NCBI GenBank assembly: GCA_000310025.1
Contig: FN648885.1
Location: forward strand, 463,964-527,963
Source: Ectocarpus siliculosus
Lineage: Eukaryota > Sar > Phaeophyceae > Ectocarpales > Ectocarpaceae
Length of the DNA stretch: 64,000 bases
Reading direction: 5' to 3'
Each line of letters begins with the position of its first letter. Position 1 is the first letter of the stretch. Position numbers and translations under genes: made by a program. Below the pieces are notes generated by a model, which was not told the origin of the DNA, did no database searches, and was given only the letters and a program-made list of their open reading frames with translations. Of this stretch, positions 61,401 through 64,000 are shown in pieces.

Positions 61401-63695
61401 GATTGTCTCGGCTGTTGGTGACATTGATTTCCTGTTGATTTCGGTTCATTTTTTTCAGAGCGAAAGCGGTCCTTGAGGAGATTCGCGTCGCCATCGACGA
61501 GGGCTGTGCCGCCCGCCTGCTCCAGAAGACCCCGCACGTGGTGCTGCTGTCCAAGAAGTTCTACCACGAGAAGCTGATGCCGTTGCTGGCGCAGTGGGTG
61601 CTGCTGTGGATGCGGCAGAGACGGCTGAGAGAGGTCACCGATGAGGTATACTACGGTATTCAATGTCTTTGGCGCTGTCGAGCGGACATTTTCGAGAGGC
61701 AGTACCTCATGAAGTGGGTAAATCTTGTCACCGGATTGAGGTGCGACTAGATTTTTGGTAGAAGATTTTTTATCGCAGTTTATGGTTGAGCAGGTTTTTT
61801 GCTCTTTTGGTGCGGAATGAGGGTGGCACCACACCCGCCTTTTCCTCGCTGTTTCCCCCTCCGCTGTCGATGGCGTCTTTCTCACTGTGCTGCCCATCAG
61901 CACCGTTGATGAGGTACAAGTACCAAATAGAAGAACCCGAAGCATTTTTGAGTGAGGAGAGTATGGTTGGTTGGTGGGCCGTGCACTGGCAGGTGAAAGG
62001 CCTGCTGTTTTGTTCCTCGCCGTCCGTTTGCCACGGCAATCAATGCAGTTTTGTTTATTTTGGCGTTCTATATTTGTTTTCTGGTTGAAAGGTGGCGCTG
62101 GAGTACCTCCTCAAGGGACCCACGGCATCGGGCGAGCAGGTCAAGGCGGAGGTCAAGTCCAAGCTAAGCGATGATCACATCAAGGTACGAGGCGGGCTCG
62201 CGAGTCGTGATGAAGAAAGCACAAAGCTTATCCGGTGCTTGCGTTTAGTTGGTGCCTGTGGTTTGTGTTAATGTCCAACTCGTTTGGCCCTAGGCGCGCA
62301 CCAAGGAAGGTTTTTAATGGGTGATGCGAATTTGGGTTCTCATTACATGGGGATGGGAGGTATCATGAAAGTGATTGCCCCTCTTGCGTCTTCCACTTCC
62401 CTCTTGTATCTCCTTTTTGTCTAGGTGCTATTTAGACTGACGAACGACTGGTATTGCTTACACTTTTCCCCCGTTTTTCGCCAAGCATTACATACTGCAC
62501 CCCATTCCCGTTCTGCCACAGATGCTCAACCTTACGCACGACTGGTTGAGGTCCTTCCTGCCGCACGTTCTGACCAAGATCGACCGAGTCAGCTTTGGCC
62601 TTCTCACCCCGGCCGACCTCAAGAGAGCCCTAGAGGTGATTGATGATTGATGCACCTGTCGAGCGTAGATTTGGCGCTACACTATAATAGCAGTTGGCGT
62701 GACGTTGCATGCGTTCAATGTTCGGGAGACAAGACACGTTGGTAGGTTTTCTGAGATCCATTCTCGTTGGCATCAGCGTTCGCCCTAGACAAGATTTGGA
62801 GGTAATACATCCCGAGCAGTGTGGCAAAGGATACCAGTAAATTAGCGGTGAGAACTGATTCGTAGCTGGTGTCTGCGTAGGTCGATCGGTTTGGTTGCAA
62901 TGGCGCATTTGAGGAGCATACTCCGCAGGCGCCAATTGATGCACCTGGAGATATTTATCGTGCAGTGTTTAACGTATTTCTCATTTATTTGGAAGGCTTG
63001 GTCGATGTTCGAGCATGATCGGGTGCGACCCGGAGGACACAAGCCACAGGGTATTCAGCTGTTTGTAGCGGGCAAAGGTGCCCAGTGCCGTGCTCCGGTT
63101 TCGCGGAAGAGGCTCCGGGACTATATTGTCTCATTGTGTCACGCTATTTTGACGCGTTGTAGAAGTACATCGCTTTTGGACTTTTTTTGTCGCCTTTTTC
63201 CTCGCTGTGCATCTCATTCGCGGACGATGCGTGTCGCTTTGACGTTCACCAGGCCGACCCGAAGATGCCCAAGTCGCGCAAGCTGCTGGCCGTTCCGTTC
63301 GTCGGCAAGGACGTGCCGTCGAGGGCGTCAGAATTCAGCCACCCGGACGTCGTCGTCGGTGAGTCAAATCGAACCGTGTTCGCGTAGTCTGTTGACGCCA
63401 CCAAGAATGGGGCCTCACTTCCGGAGGTTGTCACAGTAGCTATCACACGGCCCTCGGCGTCTACCGCTGACCTCCGTGACTCCTGTTGTCTTGTCAGGGC
63501 TGACCATCCTGGCCTACCGTTACGAGGGCCTGCGCATGTCAGACTTCAGGGCCAACCTTCGGGCCCTCAAGGAAGAGATGGAAGAAGAGCAGAGCGGCCC
63601 TTACCACCTACGCCCCGCTTGCCGGACGTTGGTGCGGTGGGTCACGCTGGCAGGGGGCACCGTGAGAGGCGTGAAGCACGGGGGCGGAAAGAGCG
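17811..63695 (+). CDS. Giant two-SH3 DUF3638/DUF3645 protein (putative ubiquitin-thioesterase-family protein), at least 67 exons, 3' end probably beyond window
   Basis: One reading frame runs through 67 exons from ATG 17811 to a donor at 63696 (10,426 coding nt, about 3,475 aa); exon coordinates are in the eight segment entries. Order: SH3 (residues about 6-58), Ala/Pro/Gly linker, SH3 (about 160-211), low-complexity linker to about 430, a long conserved-looking region, DUF3638 (about 2929-3374) with helicase-like GAGKT (about 2994-2998) and LLLDEVD (about 3171-3177), and DUF3645 (about 3385-3422). Fungal and protist members of this family carry the same C-terminal pair and are often auto-annotated as ubiquitinyl hydrolases; I see P-loop-like motifs but no proven protease centre. 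SH3 domains imply binding to proline-rich partners. SH3 and DUF parts could be two genes wrongly merged, but phase, lack of stops and lack of another start favour one. It either splices at 63695 or reads through to TAA at 63704-63706. Confidence 0.75.
22560..22660 (-). repeat. Inverted fragment of the dispersed intronic repeat, with a 20-base G run
   Basis: After a run of 20 Gs (22566-22585) the sequence is the reverse complement of the 3' end of the repeat units at 27.2-27.7 kb and 49.0-49.2 kb (the part around GGCATGCACGACTATGAGTA). The flank AGCACTCTTCCCGAAGG reappears nearly unchanged near 22652-22668. The fragment lies in intron 6 of the giant gene. The G run is prone to sequencing length error. 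Confidence 0.75.
22901..22934 (+). repeat. CTGT tetranucleotide microsatellite in intron 6
   Basis: About seven tandem CTGT units end just before the TTGACCGCAG acceptor of exon 7 and form its pyrimidine-rich tract, so length variation here could affect splicing. Confidence 0.85.
26605..27725 (+). repeat. Two tandem copies (about 0.5 kb each) of a dispersed repeat in intron 11
   Basis: Copy 1 runs from about 26605 to 27125 and copy 2 from about 27195 to 27725. Shared blocks, in order, include GGTTGGGTTTTC, TTGGCAACGACGTTGTAA, AACCAGGTTACCG with a T run, GATCGAGTAGAT or GTCGAGTAGAT, GCAGTTACACAGTGCTT, GAAAGCACCAGAAAATAAAT, GGAAGTAAGCACAAGATGCC and GAAAACCCGGCGTGCTC or GAGAACCCGGCGTGCTC. The head module (GGTGTT, CCATCGGGGTTGGGTTTTCG to AAAACAAGCC, about 65 bp) is itself doubled at the junction (27127-27256). 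No coding capacity, terminal inverted repeats or poly(A) tail were seen. It is a non-autonomous repeat of unknown class. Confidence 0.75.
29605..29688 (+). repeat. 42-bp tandem duplication just inside intron 14
   Basis: Two copies starting TTCCATTTGGGTACA or TTCCATTTGGGTACAC lie at 29605-29646 and 29647-29688, beginning 13 bases after the exon 14 boundary. Both contain GTGTTGGAG or CTGTTGGAG. No function is inferred. Confidence 0.8.
29787..29822 (+). repeat. GT dinucleotide microsatellite, intron 14
   Basis: A nearly pure GT tract of about 36 bases with two TATGTG interruptions, followed by a T run. Confidence 0.9.
31385..31553 (+). repeat. 94-bp tandem duplication including the exon 17 donor site
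   Basis: AGGTATTGTTGTCGTCAC at the exon 17 boundary (donor at 31388) recurs 94 bp later as AGGTATTGTTGTCATCAC (31480 onwards), followed in both copies by an ATGTT...CAACAAT...GA.CCTCTTCTA series and a GTGACC or TGACC element. The second donor would shift the frame and bring in a stop, so it is probably not used productively. Confidence 0.8.
33354..33728 (+). mobile_element. tRNA-derived SINE in intron 20
   Basis: A tRNA-like head starts near 33408 with a good A box (TGGTCTAGTTGG, 33418-33429) and a textbook B box (GGTTCGAATCC, 33462-33472) at the right spacing for an RNA polymerase III promoter. A non-tRNA body follows, then an A-rich tail (33703-33722). AACAGTCC flanks the region on both sides (33354-33361 and 33721-33728), a possible target-site duplication, although about 45 bp precede the tRNA-like part on the left, so the exact 5' end is uncertain. 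A second A-box-like string (TGGCGTAGTGGATAGCGC) at about 33524 suggests a composite head. It does not fold as a full tRNA gene. Confidence 0.7.
34090..34275 (+). repeat. Triplicated 61-63-bp unit carrying the end of exon 21 and its 5' splice site
   Basis: Three consecutive units start GAAGACGACGTA at 34090, 34153 and 34214. Each has a GGTATG donor exactly 24 bases in (donors at 34114, 34177 and 34238). The first is the annotated exon 21 donor. Using the second would add 63 bases, exactly 21 codons without a stop; using the third would hit a TAG. Units 1 and 3 keep CACGTACAG before the donor, while unit 2 has CACATGCTG. Confidence 0.85.
39240..39402 (+). repeat. Dispersed repeat copy with TATAG and AAC microsatellites, intron 29
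   Basis: The stretch holds CTTGTGACCACGGAAGGCG, a TATAG pentamer array (39291-39325), a GATATTAGAAGGTACT element, then TTTAAATGTGAAGACAA leading into about nine AAC units (39375-39400). The same blocks without the microsatellites recur at 45893-46000, so this is a copy of one small repeat into which simple arrays have grown. Confidence 0.7.
40312..40467 (+). repeat. GTT trinucleotide microsatellite of about 155 bp, intron 31
   Basis: Some fifty GTT units are broken three times by GTGGTC. The array starts 42 bases after the exon 31 donor. It creates long artificial poly-Val, poly-Leu, poly-Cys and poly-Asn open frames that are not genes. Confidence 0.95.
43390..43475 (+). repeat. Short fragment of the dispersed intronic repeat, intron 34
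   Basis: GTGGTCAATGGTCTAACC is locally doubled (AATGGTCTAACC twice) and followed by GCTAAGGCATGC, an ACAAGAGTACG stretch and a C run. This matches the 3' end of the family at 27.2-27.7 kb. The upstream part is not conserved. Confidence 0.6.
45027..45072 (+). repeat. CA then CT simple-sequence tract, intron 36
   Basis: A CACACA stretch passes into CTCTCTCTCT within a longer pyrimidine-rich region leading to the exon 37 acceptor at 45167. Confidence 0.85.
45893..46000 (+). repeat. Second copy of the repeat seen at 39240, intron 37
   Basis: CCTGTGACCACAGAAGGCG, GGTATTAAAAGGTA and TTTTTAACGTGAAGACAA occur in the same order and spacing as at 39256-39380 minus the TATAG array. Its class is unknown. 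Confidence 0.65.
48853..48984. other. Assembly gap (132 Ns) in intron 42
   Basis: 132 undetermined bases sit between C-rich sequence and a copy of the dispersed repeat, as expected where an assembler fails on a repeat. The flanking exons 42 and 43 join in phase, so no exon needs to be missing, although one could be hidden. Confidence 1.
48985..49217 (+). repeat. Third copy (3' half) of the dispersed repeat, next to the gap
   Basis: From GGAAGTAAGCACAAGAT through GGTGATGTGAGAGCCTGG to GGCATGCAGGATTATGAGT and a C run, this matches the second half of the units at 26.6-27.7 kb. It also ends in a C homopolymer (about 49193-49215), so C/G runs seem to be part of the element. Confidence 0.8.
50264..50296 (+). 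repeat. GCT trinucleotide microsatellite, intron 44
   Basis: About ten GCT or TGC units with one CT interruption, 25 bases before the exon 45 acceptor. Confidence 0.85.
53118..53213 (+). other. Candidate cassette exon duplicating the start of exon 49
   Basis: Between exons 48 and 49 a 96-base segment with a CTACAAG acceptor and a CCC/GTACTA donor is open and phase 0 at both ends, so inclusion would add 32 residues without a frameshift. Its end encodes MTKEKLLRQSQSYLL; exon 49 begins MTKEKLLRQAHSYLL 146 bp downstream. Of 15 codons, six differ silently and two change the residue, a pattern expected if the copy was, or is, under protein-level selection. Neither splice site is strong. It may be a real constitutive or alternative exon or a decayed one. 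Confidence 0.4.
57462..62635 (+). other. Segment 7: exons 56-65, DUF3638 domain (residues 2929-3374)
   Basis: Exons 57462..57587, 58076..58219, 58931..59062, 59661..59702, 59906..60066, 60320..60455, 60833..61035, 61459..61645, 62092..62184, 62522..62635. Diagnostic strings: CHQMIMGAGKTTVVAPTLGL then LLADGRRLVME, RSAFSVTLNRPVYAFKFDRF, VMVTTPTSVKSFMLKLVELL, FRGAALLLDEVDLILQPLKS, TPHVVLLSKKFYHEKLMPLL and LTHDWLRSFLPHVLTKIDRV. GAGKT and the LLLDEVD block resemble motifs I and II of superfamily 2 helicases, so nucleotide binding is plausible; the family's automatic ubiquitin-hydrolase label has no support visible here. Exon 59 is only 42 nt, and its acceptor (GGTAGAG) was chosen because nearer AGs place a stop or break the frame. 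Confidence 0.8.
63253..63695 (+). other. Segment 8: exons 66-67, DUF3645 domain (residues 3375-3475), continuing past the window
   Basis: Exons 63253..63358 and 63498..63695. The joined frame reads LAVPFVGKDVPSRASEF, SHPDVVVG and LTILAYRYEGLRMSDF, which is the DUF3645 signature (PF-x-x-KDVP-S-x-x-x-EF-x-HPD, then a hydrophobic helix and Tyr-rich turn). It is followed by CRTLVRWVTLAGG. In relatives I recall the protein continuing well beyond this point, and AAGAGCG/GTGAGA is a good donor, so I expect more exons to the right. Without splicing the frame stops at TAA 63704-63706 after four residues. Confidence 0.75.
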
Positions 63696-64000
63696 GTGAG
63701 AAGTAACATGGTTTTGGGCCCCGTCTAACGTCAAAGCGACACGAGGCTGTTGCAGCAGCAGCCTGTAGAGCCTACACCACAAAAGATCAGCAGCCGTTTT
63801 TTGGTCCGTTTATGATCCAACAAGCCACCCAGCAAGTTCTCTTGCAACATGTTATTAAAGACACCCCCACCCACCCACCCACACACACACACACGCACAC
63901 TAACTCATCCACCATTACATGCACGCAACAAACCCTTGTCATCTCTACCCCCTGCATTTAATTACCCCCGTCCCCGCTTCAACAGGCACCCCTCCACCCC
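63696..64000. other. Right edge: probable intron 67 or 3' flank, with a CA/CCCA simple tract
   Basis: After the GTGAGA donor at 63696 (or the alternative TAA at 63704-63706) no further exon of the giant gene was recognised. A CCCA then CA microsatellite occupies about 63862-63899. The C-rich, T-poor composition differs from the other introns of this gene, which leaves open that the gene ends here. Confidence 0.5.

Noticed and set aside
1-64000. CRISPR arrays, operons, Shine-Dalgarno sites, bacterial insertion sequences, integrated virus genes
   Set aside because: None were seen. The region is spliced eukaryotic DNA, and all long repeats are intronic and lack the regular spacer pattern of CRISPR arrays.

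Overview
This window looks like nuclear DNA from an intron-dense eukaryote, most like a brown alga such as Ectocarpus. Supporting signs are very many short exons, introns averaging about 0.5 kb, GC-rich exons, GT-rich introns, frequent microsatellites and an assembly gap of Ns. The species is an inference. No bacterial, viral or organellar genes were found.

Layout. (1) 1-2006: the 3' end of a plus-strand gene of unknown function; two terminal exons can be supported. (2) 2007-4630: a tail-to-tail intergenic stretch with no supportable gene. (3) 4631-17554, minus strand: a complete 16-exon gene, 1,760 codons plus stop in my model. It has a long disordered N-terminal half, a roughly 450-residue coiled coil and a conserved-looking C-terminus, and most resembles FBF1, a basal-body transition-fibre protein. 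(4) 17555-17810: a 256-bp head-to-head promoter region. (5) 17811 to at least 63695, plus strand: one giant gene. I could chain 67 phase-compatible exons totalling 10,426 coding bases (about 3,475 residues). It encodes two N-terminal SH3 domains, a low-complexity linker, a very long middle region, and then the DUF3638 and DUF3645 domains of the family that databases often label ubiquitinyl hydrolase/ubiquitin thioesterase. The gene probably continues past the right edge.

Repeats lie in the introns: a dispersed roughly 0.5-kb family (tandem at 26.6-27.7 kb, fragments near 22.6, 43.4 and 49.1 kb), a tRNA-derived SINE with a poly(A) tail at 33.4-33.7 kb, several microsatellites, and local tandem duplications, some of which copy splice sites. 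Five of the 82 modelled introns appear to use GC instead of GT donors.

The two large genes share one short promoter region, so co-expression is plausible. A link between a flagellar-base scaffold and an SH3-tethered DUF3638/DUF3645 protein is only a hypothesis. Exon models were built by hand from splice signals and reading-frame continuity; no alignment or transcript evidence was available.
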